A DNA stretch of 64,000 nt from Acanthosepion esculentum (taxonomy: Eukaryota > Mollusca > Cephalopoda > Sepiida > Sepiidae): positions 393,729-457,728 of the forward strand of contig OZ038511.1 in NCBI GenBank assembly GCA_964036315.1. Direction: 5' to 3'. Shown piece by piece: positions 12,571 to 24,732 of this stretch (positions within the stretch are counted from its first letter, which is position 1; each line of letters opens with the position of its first letter). The notes under the pieces were generated by a model that saw nothing but the letters and a program-made list of their open reading frames with translations, had not been told where the DNA came from and ran no database searches. The translations under genes and the position numbers were made by a program.

Positions 12571-14329
12571 ATGTCAAAACTTGATAGCATAGAATAAAAG
12601 AATTTTTGAAAGAAGACTAATATTTTAACAAATGCATTCCTCGGCTCAGTCCTGATGAATCTTCTGAGACCTTCAGTCTTAATGCAAACTCATAAAATTA
12701 GGTACCTCCAATTTTCACTGAAAAAACAGCATAAGCATGATGAAAAAAGGCCCCAAATTTAATAAAAACAAAGTTTTATTGTCAAAATGTTTGTTATTAT
12801 TAAGAGGAAAGACCAAATATTTTTTTATTATTTTATTAAATTTTTCAATCTTTTCTAGCACATTTGAAAATTTTGGTTAAAAATATTTTCTTTTTTTTTT
12901 TTTTTTTTTGCATTAGCAGTTGATGTAATATTAACTATTAGTGTTTTAGCGCCTTTTTTTCTGGTAAAAAACACATTGATTTGGAAATTCTTGCAGGATT
13001 AAAATAGTCAAATTTTAATGAAACTTTCAGGACTTATTCACAAATGAATTATTTTTTAATCTTGGTAAAAGATTTTTTACATATACTACCCCACCACCTG
13101 CTCAATTCCATGAAATTTCAAGAATTTCATATCTTTTTTTTTTCAAACTGCTACTCATTTCCCAAAAATCTGATCCAAATCATAAAATAAAAAATGCAAT
13201 AAAATTGACATTGTTTAATTAGAAAAGCTTTTAATTGCTTTTATAAATAAGATTTATTGAGGACACTATTGTCTTAAGAAAAAATATTTTTTCGATGAAT
13301 AATGAATTTTTACAAGAAATGTTTTTTTTAATTATAATAATTTTAAAATCATCTTTTAAAATTCTACTTTAGTTTATTCTTAATATTGTTATTAAGTGAA
13401 AACTACATTTACTAATCAAAAATTGAAAAGCTTAATACACATCATTTTGGATGAAGATTTTTAAAATAATTTTGAATTTATTTTATGTATACAAAATATT
13501 ATATAAATGCCCATTTTTTAAAAAATTGTCAACCACTCATGACATTATCAGTAAATTTAAAATCAACATTCTTAAAATTAGATTAGTTAGATTATTTTCC
13601 AACATTTTTAAGATTACTTAATACTTAAAAATTATATGAAAAAGATGCTTATGTCATTTTCTTAAATTATGTTTTACAGATTAAGTCTCCATAGAACAAC
13701 TCATTATGACATGATCTGTCATCGCTGTGTCAATTATGTAAAACATGAAAATGCCAGTTAAAAACACAGCTACAGTTTGTTTTAAAAATACATTTCTGTA
13801 TTATTTTAAACTTAAAGTAAATAAGATGTTTTTCAAATCAGATTAATTATACTTTAAATCAACTAATATTCTTCAAATAAAGTTTCAGAAAAGTGTATTT
13901 TATTTTAATACAGAGAATTGTGATGAAAGATGACTAAAAAGGGCACTTATCAGCTATTTTAGAAAAAAGATTGATTCCAATCAATATAATTTCTGTTTGA
14001 AATACACTGGAGTATTTTGCTTACTGGAAATAGTAAATCTAATCCTTTAGTATTCAATTAAAGCTAAAATAAAAGCTTCAAGAAAGCTTTTTAATTTATA
14101 AAAATTCTTAGGTATTGCAAATTAGCGGAGGTACTTACATTAAATGGTGAGTCTGCCATCAGCTTTCACTTTTAAGATGTTCAGTTTTATATTTTACTCT
14201 CTGTACTTTTTCCTTTCTAAATATAATGTTGTTGATATTTTAAAAGTTCCATTTTTGTTTCATCTCACCAAATAACTTCATTCCAGGAATCATTCAAGTG
14301 ATTTTTTTTTTAAAAGATTTTCATTCCAA
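12571..14329. other. No recognised feature
   Basis: Very AT-rich; a T-run lies at about 12891-12909. No coding or RNA feature found. Confidence 0.5.
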
Positions 14330-15030
14330 GCCACTAGCACCCAAGCAGTTACAGGGAGTGAGAGCAAGATTAGAGAGGCTTGAAATAAGAAAGGATGAAG
14401 AAAAGGACAGGGAATAGATCAAGGCATCTGGATATGTCGATTGACATTGCATTTGAATAGTTAAAGATTATAGCTATCAGGGAAGCAAGTAAGAGGAAGG
14501 TAGTGTGAGACATGAAGCTATTGGAGTTAGAGACAGCTACATTTAACTGTTTTGACAGTGAAAGGGTGGGACTAACATGCCAACTTAGTGGTATGTTTAA
14601 ATTCTTGTAGTTTGGGAACTAGTGAAAATAGCTTGTCAGAGCTGTTACTGCGAAAGTATTTGTAGAAAAAGACAGAGGGAGGCAACAGTACATCTGTGAG
14701 AGATCAACTGTAAACGAGATGCCAGATCAGGGCCAACCACATTGCATATCCGTCTCTGGATTTGTTGTCATGTTGGGTAATGTTGGTAGTGAAAATGAGA
14801 AGGCCTGAAGTAAAAGTAGCAGATGCTCATCTTATGAGACTTAGAATGAAGAGGCATTGCCACAGACTGCACACATCACAAGAGAATCATGAAAATACTA
14901 CTACGGAGGCCAGAGAGAAGGAAAGGAAAAGTACCAGAAACCCCTTCCTAAACAAGAAACAGGAGGTAAGCCTCTGCGCTTATTCAAGAGAAGGGGTAGG
15001 AGTATTGACTGGGTGATAGGAATGTTTACT
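14330..15030 (+). repeat. Dispersed repeat 'R' (copy 1)
   Basis: A less AT-rich island. Its end (cccttcctaaacaagaaaca at 14941, then ttcaagagaaggggtagg at about 14983) is matched in reverse complement at 47.1-47.24 kb. The 84-codon frame at 14762-15016 (ending PFLNKKQEV, REGVGVLTG) has a counterpart in the other copy (CFLNRKQRM, REEGGV), so it may be decayed retroelement coding sequence. The family is not identified. The left boundary is a guess from base composition. Confidence 0.6.
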
Positions 15031-16049
15031 AAAAATGAAATTAGCCTTTGTATATGTTTTCTTCAATACTGTTTTTTTTTTTTGAGTGCAATCTGTCTGA
15101 AATGTTTGTCAATTCAATGTTCAACAAATTGCAGAGATTTTGCATCTGTTCTTGTCTTCAGATGCGTTTGGATATATTAAACTTCTTGCTTTTCCAAGAC
15201 TTTTTTTCAAATTCTTTGAGTGATCTTTGATTTTTGTCATGATTTAAAACTGAAATGTTTAATTTGTAAAATAAATCTAAATTCAACTTTTAAAGTGATA
15301 TCGATCCTTGCAACATGCAAGAGTTATGAGACTGGCTCAATTTTAGATTTTATGACCACATTTACTGCCAAAATTTTATTTCTTTTCACTGGGTCAGGGA
15401 CAAATATTATGATTGCAAACTATAGAAATAAAATAATAATTACTATTAATTCTCTCTTATTGATTATCAATTTCATTTTAAACTATTTGAGTAAATAAAT
15501 ATCATCAAATTTGAAATGATTAATCAGATATATATATGAGGTATCAAATTGGACACAAAAATAGGTTAACAGAGCAGCCATTTTGGCCACTCTGTTGTAC
15601 AGCCCTTGACAGAGACACAACTAAGAGATGACAAATGTGTTACAAACTATTCATACACTAAAAGCTCAATATCTGTATTATATATTATCTACTTCTAGGC
15701 AATATCATGCTTCAGGTTTAATTAATTTGCATATTGATTTTTAAAAAGTTTCATTAATTAACTGTCTTTCATTAATGTTCTTTTATTCGAGGTTTGGTTT
15801 GATTTTTCATATTAAAAATAGTTCTGTTTAGGAATATCATCTTATATAGTGCAGAAAAGTGTTTGAAATTTGCATTTTACTTGGCCTTCAGTAAATTGGC
15901 ATCTATTTGTAAACCTTTCTTTAACTATAACAAGCCAATTTATGAATGAAAATTTTTTTCAAAGATTTCAAGTAGTGAATCTATGTTACTTTGCAAAGTG
16001 ACAGTGAGTGGGTGAAGCCTGAAAGTATATGATAAAATACAGTTTTAAG
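15031..16049. other. No recognised feature
   Basis: AT-rich, with short ORFs only. Between 15570 and 15602 a weak inverted match (cagagcagcc / ggccactctg) was seen, too short to call. Confidence 0.45.
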
Positions 16050-16219
16050 GAATGCTATGATTATAGGTTAAAGTGCTCAATATCAGGGATAGAGCATATG
16101 TAAATATAAAAGTGGATATTTAAGTCAACACACAGACACATCAGTTCATTGGCCTGACAATTGCATTTAGCATGAAACAGACTGTCACCTTCGGGTGTTG
16201 ACTTCAATGTCCACATTTA

Positions 16220-16222
<3 letters not shown>
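16050..16222. repeat. Repeat 'H' inverted pair (copies 2 and 3)
   Basis: The left part is reverse-oriented: gtgctcaatatcagggatag (module B reversed), then gtggatatttaagtcaacac. The right part is forward: ggcctgacaattgcatttag, catgaaacagactgtcacct, gggtgttgacttcaatgtcc. The core at 16154 is CTGACAA (one substitution from CUGANGA), GAAA is at 16174 and GTC at 16184. The pair forms a short hairpin, as also seen at 61.55-61.78 kb. Confidence 0.8.
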
Positions 16223-16269
<47 letters not shown>

Positions 16270-16297
16270 TTTTACATTTGTATATATATATATAGGT
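16216..16297. repeat. (TTTA)n/(TA)n microsatellite
   Basis: TTTA repeats run into (AT)n to 16266, then a gap and tatatatatatata again at about 16280. It is attached directly to the 3' tail of H copy 3. Most H copies end in a (TA)n tract. Confidence 0.95.
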
Positions 16298-17949
16298 ATG
16301 TGTCAGTACAGGGTTTGGCAAAATATTTGTAGATACTGACTCATAATGTCATTATCAGTCAAGCCAAGCTAAATTGATTTTAAAGTAAATATACAGATAT
16401 GTGTATAAATTTGCTTATTTATATTTTTATTTACTAGTGTACCTTGAAAATCACCATTATTACCTTTCCTTACATCCAATGAACACACACACACCCACAC
16501 ATCCCCTTGTAGATATACTAATGTATATTTTGGTTGTTGAAAAGTGTTATGTTTTTATTTTAATACAAGCAGCTGATATGATATATTGATCTGAAAAATA
16601 TCACATTAGCTCCTGACTGATTTAAGAATGTTTTTCAATTGGAAAAGTTGCCATCTTCATCCTCAATCAACAACCAACCTACATGCCATTTCTATCATCA
16701 AGATCAGATCAATATAGTTAGTTGTTTATTCAAAATAATTCCTCCTCCTTTTCCTTCTCAGATAAAATGTCAAAAATGCATCATTCATAATATTTAGTTG
16801 AAATGAACAATAACAAAATGTTCAATATAAAAATCTCATCATCAAAAAAAAAAAAAATTATTCAAATACTGTTCATTTTTGCTGAATACACTGTCAAACC
16901 TTTTACAAACATTCATATAATCAGTTTTAAATATTAAACTTGATACAGTACTTGTAAAATCTGAAAACAGACCTTCCCATGATATGATTAACTTCCATAA
17001 ACTCATCCAATGAATTATGCAAAAGTCTGTCACCAGATTCTGTCCACTTTGATTGACCAAAATAAAGATGATTGTGTCCATGGACATCCAGAATGGACAG
17101 TGGAAAACATGCCTGTGTACAGAAAGCAATTTATGTTGGTCATAACATTATGCCCTGCCTTAATTAACAATCACCTCCCCCCCCCTTATTTAAAAGGATG
17201 TCTTTTCTGCGGAAGAGCTTTGATTAAGAAAGTCTAAAAATAGACCTTGCTTTTTCCTTAGATTCTGTCTCAAAACAATGTTTGTGTATAGAGAAAGACT
17301 GGTGAGATAAGCAAAGGTTTGGGTTAAAAAAATGCTTTGCATCAGTCACTGTATCCAAGTTAATCCAGAAGAAGTGGTCACTTGCTTGGACATAAAAAGA
17401 AAAAAATCCTATTAAATAGGAGAATGTGTTATTTCCATCTGAATGGAATTGGATGATAAAAAAAAAACCTCAAAATAAACCAAAACAAAAGAACATTTGC
17501 CATTCACCCTGAAGCCCACACTTGCGTTCTCCCCAAAAATCCATTGTAAAGAGAAGAAAAGGAAGCGGATTTCTCTAATGCTATGCAGATAATAACTCTG
17601 TGAGATGAGAGTCAAAAGCTACATTGGCAGTGAACTGTCTTTGTGACAAGAAAAATGGTCAATTTCAAATGAACATTAGGAGAAAGTCTTCAATACCAGA
17701 GTCCAAATGGCATAAAAAGCCATTATGAAACTGACGCATGGCTTATTTAGCACCAATCTATATTCCAATACCAAGGGAAAAGAATGTGAAAAGAGTTTAT
17801 TTATATTTACCTATACCACTGCCACCATCAGTCTTTTGGTAAGTCACATCTTATATCGTAGCAAGGTTAATCTTATCATTGCATGCATACACAAAATTAT
17901 TTAACTTATTGTATTCTCTTTTGAAAGACTTTATATAGTAATATTATGT
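16298..17949. other. No recognised feature
   Basis: Short ORFs on both strands (for example 16842-17129 reverse and 17010-17237 forward) overlap antisense and resemble no family. There is an A-run at 16846-16857 and a C-run at 17176-17184. Confidence 0.5.
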
Positions 17950-18200
17950 GACATAGTCAAAAATGTTTTGATCATTTCACCCAAAGCAAGGGGTTAATAT
18001 GAGTGAAAGAATCTGAGAAAAAATAATTTTTAAAGTAAAGAAAACCGTAAAGGAACAGAAGGTAACAAATGACATTGCGTTTCAATTTTTAAAGATCAAA
18101 GTTGACTGGAAAGCAAGAAGCCAGAAGAGAGTTTCACGAGCGAGAAATGCAAAAGAAGAAACTGTTTGCAGTGAACTTACAGGCACATTTAGCAATTTGA
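17950..18200 (-). pseudogene. Non-LTR retrotransposon 3' end (reverse copy)
   Basis: Reverse complement of the 3' end seen at 6.06-6.49 kb: catttcacccaaagcaaggg at 17976 mirrors ccttgcttggggtgaaatg. Upstream on the minus strand the translation gives SRETL-FWLLAF, NFKRNAMSFV, a decayed form of the 'SRTSRLWNSLP ... FKRNVN.F' C-terminus. Only the extreme tail is present. Confidence 0.75.
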
Positions 18201-18379
18201 GACAGGGAGATGGGTGGATTCATGCCTTTCTTAGAGTCATTGAAATCAAGTTTCATGGGTTCTGTCAGAATTTGAACCTAATCTGCCAATTCCTTTTGTA
18301 ATATGTGTGATGGACTCTTGTCGATTTCAACGTATGAAGATCCAACAACATCATTCAGTTTTCCTGTTTGTGTCATATG

Positions 18380-18910
18380 TGACACTTCAATCCTGTCAGT
18401 GACCTGCATACAAATCCACATATTCTGCAACAGCAAGGATCTCTGGACATAGCAACAGGAATATTTCCGAATGCTTTTTGCCATTGTCATCCATCTCTAA
18501 GCCGGCCAATAGGACTGATTTCAAAATTTCTGATACTACTCTGGCACAAATATCTACAGTTATTTCTATCCAGGACAACACAATCAAGGCTAATATGAGG
18601 CACATTGACAGCTGAAAGGTTACTCTTTAGCTTGTCTTTATACCTGAGCCATAGCTGTCCAACAGCCTTTTATCTACTGTCAAGCTGGCTATACATGAGG
18701 ACCTTAGGTATTCTGTCATCATTCATCTTTCCAACATGACCAGCCCAGAAATATTGTGACTGCATCAGGAAAGTCTCAATTCCACCAATGTTGCATTTTG
18801 CAAGAAGATCAACATTGGACACCTATTGTCAAAAGTATAGCTAGAGATCGTGTGGAGACAACTTTTGTGTAAAACATCTAACTGATTGATATAGGACCTA
18901 TATAGAGTCT
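18380..18910 (-). pseudogene. Non-LTR retrotransposon C-terminal region with CCHH-like finger
   Basis: On the minus strand: TLYRSYINQLDVLHKSCLHT, a frameshifted block with LGW and MNDDRIPKVLMYSQL, then QLWLRYKDKLK, and a terminal CCCRICGFVCRSLTGLKCHI. This order (R.I.QLD.FH..CLR; R.GHV.RM.D.RIPK.L.YGEL; GR..LR.KD; C..CGR.CRS..GL..H) is common at the 3' end of many mollusc non-LTR retrotransposon ORFs, with a CCHH-like zinc finger. Several stops and shifts are present. It is a different family from the fragments at 5.4 and 49.6 kb. Confidence 0.75.
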
Positions 18911-19054
18911 ATGATGCATAATCTGGCAACCCTGAATCTGAGCTCAATGAAAATCATTCTCTGTGCCTAACTTTTCTAGGGCTTTTGAATCATTGAAATC
19001 AGACCAGTGGGAGTGGAGGAGTTGCTTGGGCACACACACACATTGTACTTTATA

Positions 19055-19410
19055 TATATAAGGTCTATCTGAAAAGTAATGGGGCTAGTGTGGCAGAAAC
19101 TTATTTCAATTCCAAACTACAAAGTTATACCCCTCTGAGTTTTTTCTATCTTTCTCTGCCATGCTTCTATGCACTGCTAGAAGGATTCTTCTTGGATGCC
19201 CCTCAGCTGTGTCATTATGGCCGTGTTTGTGACCTCTTTGCCTTCAAAACTGTCCCCCTTGAAAATCCCCTTGAACTTAGGGAAAAGAAAGAAGTCACAT
19301 AGAGCAAGATCAGGTTAACTGGAAGATTGTTCCAGTATGAAAATCTTCTTCATGACCAGGAACAGCCAGATGATCAGGGCATTGTGAAGACATGCATTAT
19401 CATGGTGAAA
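19055..19410 (-). pseudogene. mariner transposase C-terminal fragment (second family)
   Basis: Minus strand: LLFHHDNACLHNALIIWLF, a mutated PPYSPDLAPCDFFLFPK block (LALCDFFLFPKFKGIFKG), then LRGIQEESF and CIEAWQRKI. The 3' edge carries aaggtctatctgaaaagtaa at 19059, typical of a mariner inverted-repeat tip. It ends abruptly at about 19410, where the deleted mariner copy 2 begins, so one element has interrupted or truncated the other. Confidence 0.85.
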
Positions 19411-20085
19411 TAGCAACAATTTGGAAGCATCATGTTGTACTGCTTGGCATTCATGTCAGAAGCCCCAAAATGAACATTTCAGAGTGTTTGGGTGTCAATC
19501 TGAAGACAGTGAGTGTAATGGTGATTACAAAGGTATGGCAGATTGGAAACTCACTCTAATCATTCTGATAAGAAAAGAAGTCCCCAATTTGTTGGGGAGG
19601 GCCTCAGACTCAATACTGAGGCCTATATCAAGTGATTTGAGGAAGTAGTGTTACCCTGGGTCAAGAGAGTGGCTGCTGGAACACCCTCTGCTTGACAACA
19701 GGACTCTGTACCATGCCACTTAAGCAGGAGAACCTAGTCATAGCTGCGACCATATCACTCCCCAGACTGCAAGTCCCTTGATTTTTATGTGTGGGGCACA
19801 GTTGAGTGAGAGACCAACAAAACTCCTTGGAAAACCAAACATGAACTGAATGCAAAGATTATAGCAGCATTCACCAAGGAGACCATCCAGAAGAGATGGA
19901 GGAGATTCCAAAGTCGTCTGGAGGCTGTGGTTGAAGCCAATGACAGTTATATTGAATAAATTTACTCTTTGGTATTTCAAAATGTTTTTGTGTAATTTTG
20001 GTAAATATATCTATTAAAATGAGATGTCAGTGTTATTTTCATTTTTGCATAATTTAAAAGACAATTTATCCATCGCACCTTATAT
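19411..20085 (+). mobile_element. Internally deleted mariner, copy 2 (5'-truncated)
   Basis: Same family as copy 1. It starts inside the 5' leader (atttggaagcatcatgttgt) with no left inverted repeat. It encodes MNISECLGVNLKTV-like helix-turn-helix remnants, then crosses the shared junction (ttgttggggagggcctcaga at about 19587, LLGEGLRLNTEAYIK in frame), then CHT, PDCKSLDFYVWGT-like and WRRFQSRLEAVVEAND before a stop at about 19960. The right inverted repeat (gacaatttatccatcgcacc) is at about 20060-20080. No catalytic core. Confidence 0.87.
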
Positions 20086-20247
20086 ACATTTTTTTCCTCA
20101 CCAGTAGCACAACTGTGAGTTGCACAACAAAATCATCAGGTGCTGATTGAAAACTGAGGAAAAAAATGTATTTTATTATTATAGCTCTGTTATTTTACAT
20201 TGAACACTATTTTATTATCACCAGCGCTCAGTGTGTGATATTCTATA

Positions 20248-20273
20248 TTCATACATACATACATACATACATA
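20248..20273. repeat. (CATA)n microsatellite
   Basis: Six tandem catacatacata-type units. Confidence 0.95.
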
Positions 20274-20329
20274 CTCTCAAACCCACATTGCACTTAATTG
20301 TAAGCCCCATACACTTTTCAATATCTGTA

Positions 20330-20600
20330 TTGTAGGTGCCTTGTCAGTGTGTCAGGGCTCCATACTGGTCTTGAATTCAGTGTTTATCTTTGCCTTGCCA
20401 ACCAAGGCTAGACAGCTCAGTCTGCCTTACCATTTAACTCATAGAAGAGAGATGGAGATACCTTTCCCAAGGGTATTTTCTTATAAGTAAATGTCACAAA
20501 TTTGGCCAGAATTTGAACTTGTCTTGCTGAATACCCTTTCTGAGCCACTGACTGTTGCACTACCAATACTAATATATAAGTCCATATAGACAAGGTACTG
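20330..20600 (-). mobile_element. tRNA-derived SINE, reverse orientation
   Basis: On the minus strand a tRNA-like head (attggtagtgcaacagtcag) is followed by a box-B-like agacaagttcaaattctggc. The body contains gagctgtctagccttggttg, also found in the SINEs at 31.6 kb (gagctctctagccttggttg) and 40.6 kb. Presumably RNA polymerase III transcribed when active. Copies differ, so it is old. Confidence 0.75.
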
Positions 20601-21742
20601 CTTGGCTTGACTAAGAAGAATGACCCAGAGGCATGAAACATATAGCAGTTTAACACATTTTGTATATTTTTTTTCAAGTTTCTTTCAAACTTTTCTCCTA
20701 AAATGTCTGATATTTGATCATTGAAATACTGATTTGGGAAAGTTGGTTAAACCGAGATCCTTTTGCTACTCTTTGTATTATTTCTCTCACATAATCTATA
20801 TCGATACACACTCACATAAATATGTATATTGAAGTTATGCAGATCTTTACAGAAATATTTAATTTTATGTAGATCTGGATCTATATCAGAAGTTATACAC
20901 TGGTTCACACAGATCTTTTGGAGAAAGTTGAATGTTCTCCATTTAATTAGCCTCTTTATTTTGGGTAAGGTAGAGGTGGGGGATGACTATGTTTTTGCTG
21001 TTTACTTTTGTTTCGTGCTTGGAATAATTCTGTGGAATCAAATTCTAATATTCGGGAGACATAATGACAAAAAAAATTATTGAATTATTGGGGACCAATG
21101 ACTTCCATTCGATCAAAGTTTGTCAATTTTATTTGTCTATTAATTATCTTGACTTTTCAATATTAATATTTATAGAGTTTCATTAAAAATCATAAAACCT
21201 TTTTAGAAACATATTTGATGAAAATTTCAGATCCATGTCATATTTAAAGTAAAAAGAAATCATTTTAGAAAGCAAATTAACATTTCTCAAAATGGTAAGC
21301 ATTATTTCTGAAAGACTTTTCAAAAGAATTATAATCAATTGGAAGTTGTTTCAATAAATTTCTTTGACATATTTTTCACCTCAAACATATTTATAATTCT
21401 CCATGTAATGTTAAGTAAAACCACCAGTTCTGAGTTGATTTTTTTCTGAAGTCTTTTTTATTTATGAAAATAATTCAAAGAAAGAAACCATTTTATGTTC
21501 AATGCATTTTGAATTAAGTTAAAAGTAGGTTTTCTCCATTAGTTATTTAAAATCTTGTTAAAAGTTTTACAGACATAGAAAATATTTCAGTACATGTTAA
21601 CTATTATGGTCCCATAGGGAAAGAACTAACAGCATCTGTAATAGACTGGCATGAAAACATAATAATAATTACTTACATGATGAACATGTATTAAATTTCT
21701 CAAATGTTAATATGTCATTCTCGAAACAATTTCCATGGATGA
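20601..21742. other. No recognised feature
   Basis: AT-rich, with short ORFs only. Confidence 0.5.
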
Positions 21743-22520
21743 TTGTTGATTTGCTCTTTCTCCTTCTCCCTTTATTTTACATATTTCCCTTCTCTTTCTT
21801 TTACTTTTTCTCACTCTCTCTCCATTTCCATTACACTTTCTCAATCTCTCTTCCTTTACATTACTCTTTCTCACTCTCTCTCTCTCTTTCTATTTTTCTT
21901 TGTCACTCTTTATTTTCATTATTCTTTGTCACTCTCTCTCTTCTTCCATTATTCTTTTTCACTCACTCTCCTTCTATTATTTTTTCTCATTATCTCTGCC
22001 CTCCTTTATTCTTTCTCTCTTTCTTTCCGTTATTATTTCTCACTCTCTCTCTTTTCGTTATTGTTTCTCACTCTCTCTTTTCGTTATTGTTTCTCACTCT
22101 CTCTTTTCGTTATTGTTTCTCACTCTCTCTTTTCGTTATTGTTTCTCACTCTCTCTTTTCGTTATTGTTTCTCACTCTCTCTTTTCGTTATTGTTTCTCA
22201 CTCTCTCTCTTTTCGTTATTCTTCCTCACTCTCTCTCTTTTCGTTATTCTTCCTCACTCTCTCTCTTTTCGTTATTCTTCCTCACTCTCTCTCTTTTCGT
22301 TATTCTTCCTCACTCTCTCTCTTTTCGTTATTCTTCCTCACTCTCTCTCTTTTCGTTATTCTTTCTCACTCTCTCTCTTTTCGTTATTCTTTCTCACTCT
22401 CTCTCTCACCATTATTCTTTCTCACTCTCTCTCTCCTTCCATTATTTTTTCTCATTCTCTCTCTCTTTCCATTATTCTTTTGCTCTTTTTCTCATTCTCT
22501 CTCTCTTTTCTTTCTTCAAT
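21743..22520. repeat. Pyrimidine-rich tandem array (26- then 28-bp units)
   Basis: A nearly pure C/T strand. The landmark cgttatt recurs at 22056, 22082, 22108, 22134, 22160 and 22186 (exact 26-bp steps). It then recurs at 22214, 22242, 22270, 22298, 22326, 22354 and 22382 (exact 28-bp steps), with degenerate units on both sides. All three forward frames stay open for 218-296 codons because the strand has almost no stop trinucleotides. The predicted Ser/Leu/Phe-rich products are not credible genes. Confidence 0.95.
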
Positions 22521-22791
22521 ATGACTTGCACACTCTCTGTTTCTGTATTGTTTTGAGGAAAAGGCTTTGCCTCCATAAAAAGAATATTAACTTTTTTAAA
22601 ATTGCATCTCTCCTCAAAATTTATTTCAATTAAGTACAACCCCAAAAGAATCCATGTGATACCAAGGTGGATACCTATGATGCTCTGAAATTAATGCTAA
22701 CAATCTTAAAAGAAATAAACAAAAATACACAAAATTAGCAATTACAAAATATGTATTCTGTTATTAGAACTCAAGCTGAAACTTCACAATC

Positions 22792-22793
<2 letters not shown>

Positions 22794-22874
<81 letters not shown>

Positions 22875-22876
22875 GC
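22794..22876. repeat. (TA)n/(TACA)n microsatellite
   Basis: A tata run, a cacatatacatacata section and a second tata run. Open frames across it are artefacts. Confidence 0.95.
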
Positions 22877-23783
22877 TCTTTTGAAGAAATTTTGGGAATT
22901 GAAGGAGAATGGTTTGAGCCCACAGATAATCTGGAAGATTGTAGGTTCTGCACTCCTAATGGACTTAGAGATAGGTGTGACTTACGTTTAGAAGAAAAGA
23001 TTAGAATAATAAAATACAATAATAAAGCCAACTATTAAATCAGAGGAATGAATTAATGTTAAATGTTGACATAAAAACAAATTCAAATTTCCATAATATA
23101 GGTTTAACTTAATTAGCTAGTATATTTCCATAATATTTTCTCCCCTATATCTCTTCAAATGTTGAATGTATAACTAATTCTAATCTTTACATTTCCCCTC
23201 TCTATAACCTCTTTACCTATATTAATTATAATTTATAAACTTTCCCTTACTCTCAGATCTTGCCAACTCTCCTTCCATTAATCCTTTACACCCTCTTATC
23301 TTTATATTTTAAATTTATTTTTAAACCCCTTTTTATTCCTCTTTTAATTTTAAATTAATATTTCATTCTTCTTATAACCCCAAATTAATGTCATAAGGTT
23401 AATATTCAGGTTTAATTTTATAACTTCTTCCCTTTAAGACAAATAACTTCCACCCTCCCCTGATTCCTGACTCGTGCTTTTTGTCTGACTGAAACATTGA
23501 AATGGACAAATTCTGCATTAGTTTTTTTACTTTTTTTTAGGCTTCACAGTTAAATTTCTATTTCCGACACAAAATCAGTCCACACCAGGGTTGATAAGAC
23601 AGACGACCGATATCTTTGTCTGTCAAAATAGGATATTTCCTATATGTAGTGATTTTGGATTTTATTGTTTATTAATTATTTGCTCTGTAATAATAAATAC
23701 ATTGAGGTATTTTTGTGAATCAGTTTTAATATTTTATATAACTAGGATCCACTTGGATTATATACCAATAGATTTGTTACCTT

Positions 23784-23787
<4 letters not shown>
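22877..23787. other. No recognised feature
   Basis: At about 22905-22920 ggagaatggtttgagcccac is box-B-like, so a decayed SINE is possible, but no matching head was found. The rest is C/T- and A/T-rich with no gene. Confidence 0.4.
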
Positions 23788-23840
<53 letters not shown>

Positions 23841-23842
23841 TC
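23788..23842. repeat. (TA)n(CA)n microsatellite
   Basis: A tatata run grading into acacacacacaca. Confidence 0.95.
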
Positions 23843-24218
23843 CAGATATATTACATATATTTATTACTTGTTTACAAGTAATATTATTTCCTATGCCTCA
23901 CTAAATCATTACTGATAATCACCAGGTATAGCATTGAAACATGCAAATAGATAAAGTAAGAAAGAAACATATATATAAAAAGTAGAAATAAGAAGATAAA
24001 AATATAATCAAGAATAGCAATAATGCATAATACTAGATTACTTTCCTTTTCTTTAAGTGTCAAGTCCCTTCAGGAAATCAGCAGTTATGATTCTCCACAG
24101 CTTTCTTTTCTTTTGATATCTGTAATCTAATCTATGCATTAATATGATTTTACCTGGAAAAGATAGTGAATATTTCCTTATTCCCTTCCACCAGATTACG
24201 TTACGCAAAACATGTATG

Positions 24219-24220
<2 letters not shown>

Positions 24221-24257
<37 letters not shown>
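24221..24257. repeat. (TA)n microsatellite
   Basis: Perfect AT dinucleotide run. Flanking sequence (23843-24220 and 24258-24678) holds no recognised gene. Confidence 0.95.
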
Positions 24258-24263
<6 letters not shown>

Positions 24264-24678
24264 AATTATGATCAGGAAGTTGATAGATTTTGCTTTGATT
24301 TTTGTGAATAATAATGTTTATTCATCAGTGTTATGTGTTGTTCTTTCAAATGTCATTTTTTGCCTGCAGCTGATTGGCACTTTTCCCAATGTCTCTGCTG
24401 TCATTTTCAGAAGCAATACTCCAAGTTTTCAGCTGTTATGTAAATTGCAGGTTGCAGTGTCATCAGTTTCCTTTCTTTAGATTTAATTTTTGGAACCAAA
24501 GGAATCACACATGGCACAAAATCAGGGTTTTTGCTTTTATCAAACATTTTCCGTCAAAAATTATTGACTGGAAAGAGAAGTATGCTTTTTTTGGTTTCTG
24601 TCCATTTTTATCATAACTGAGCTTGGATATAATCTTTGTCTTCCAACCAGAGGGTAAAGATGAACTTTTTGATCAGCT

Positions 24679-24693
24679 TATATACATACATAT

Positions 24694-24732
<39 letters not shown>

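Noticed and set aside
20130..20165. TCATCAG (reverse CTGATGA) near 20138
   Set aside because: The following segment does not form a stem II ending in GAAA at the right distance.
21712..22633. Three overlapping forward ORFs of 218-296 codons rich in Ser, Leu and Phe
   Set aside because: They arise from the pyrimidine-rich tandem array. All three frames are open because stop trinucleotides are absent, and 26/28-bp units rotate the frame.
24300..24475. Two more reverse CTGATGA matches (about 24324 and 24460)
   Set aside because: Neither is followed by a hairpin and GAAA; chance matches in AT-rich DNA.
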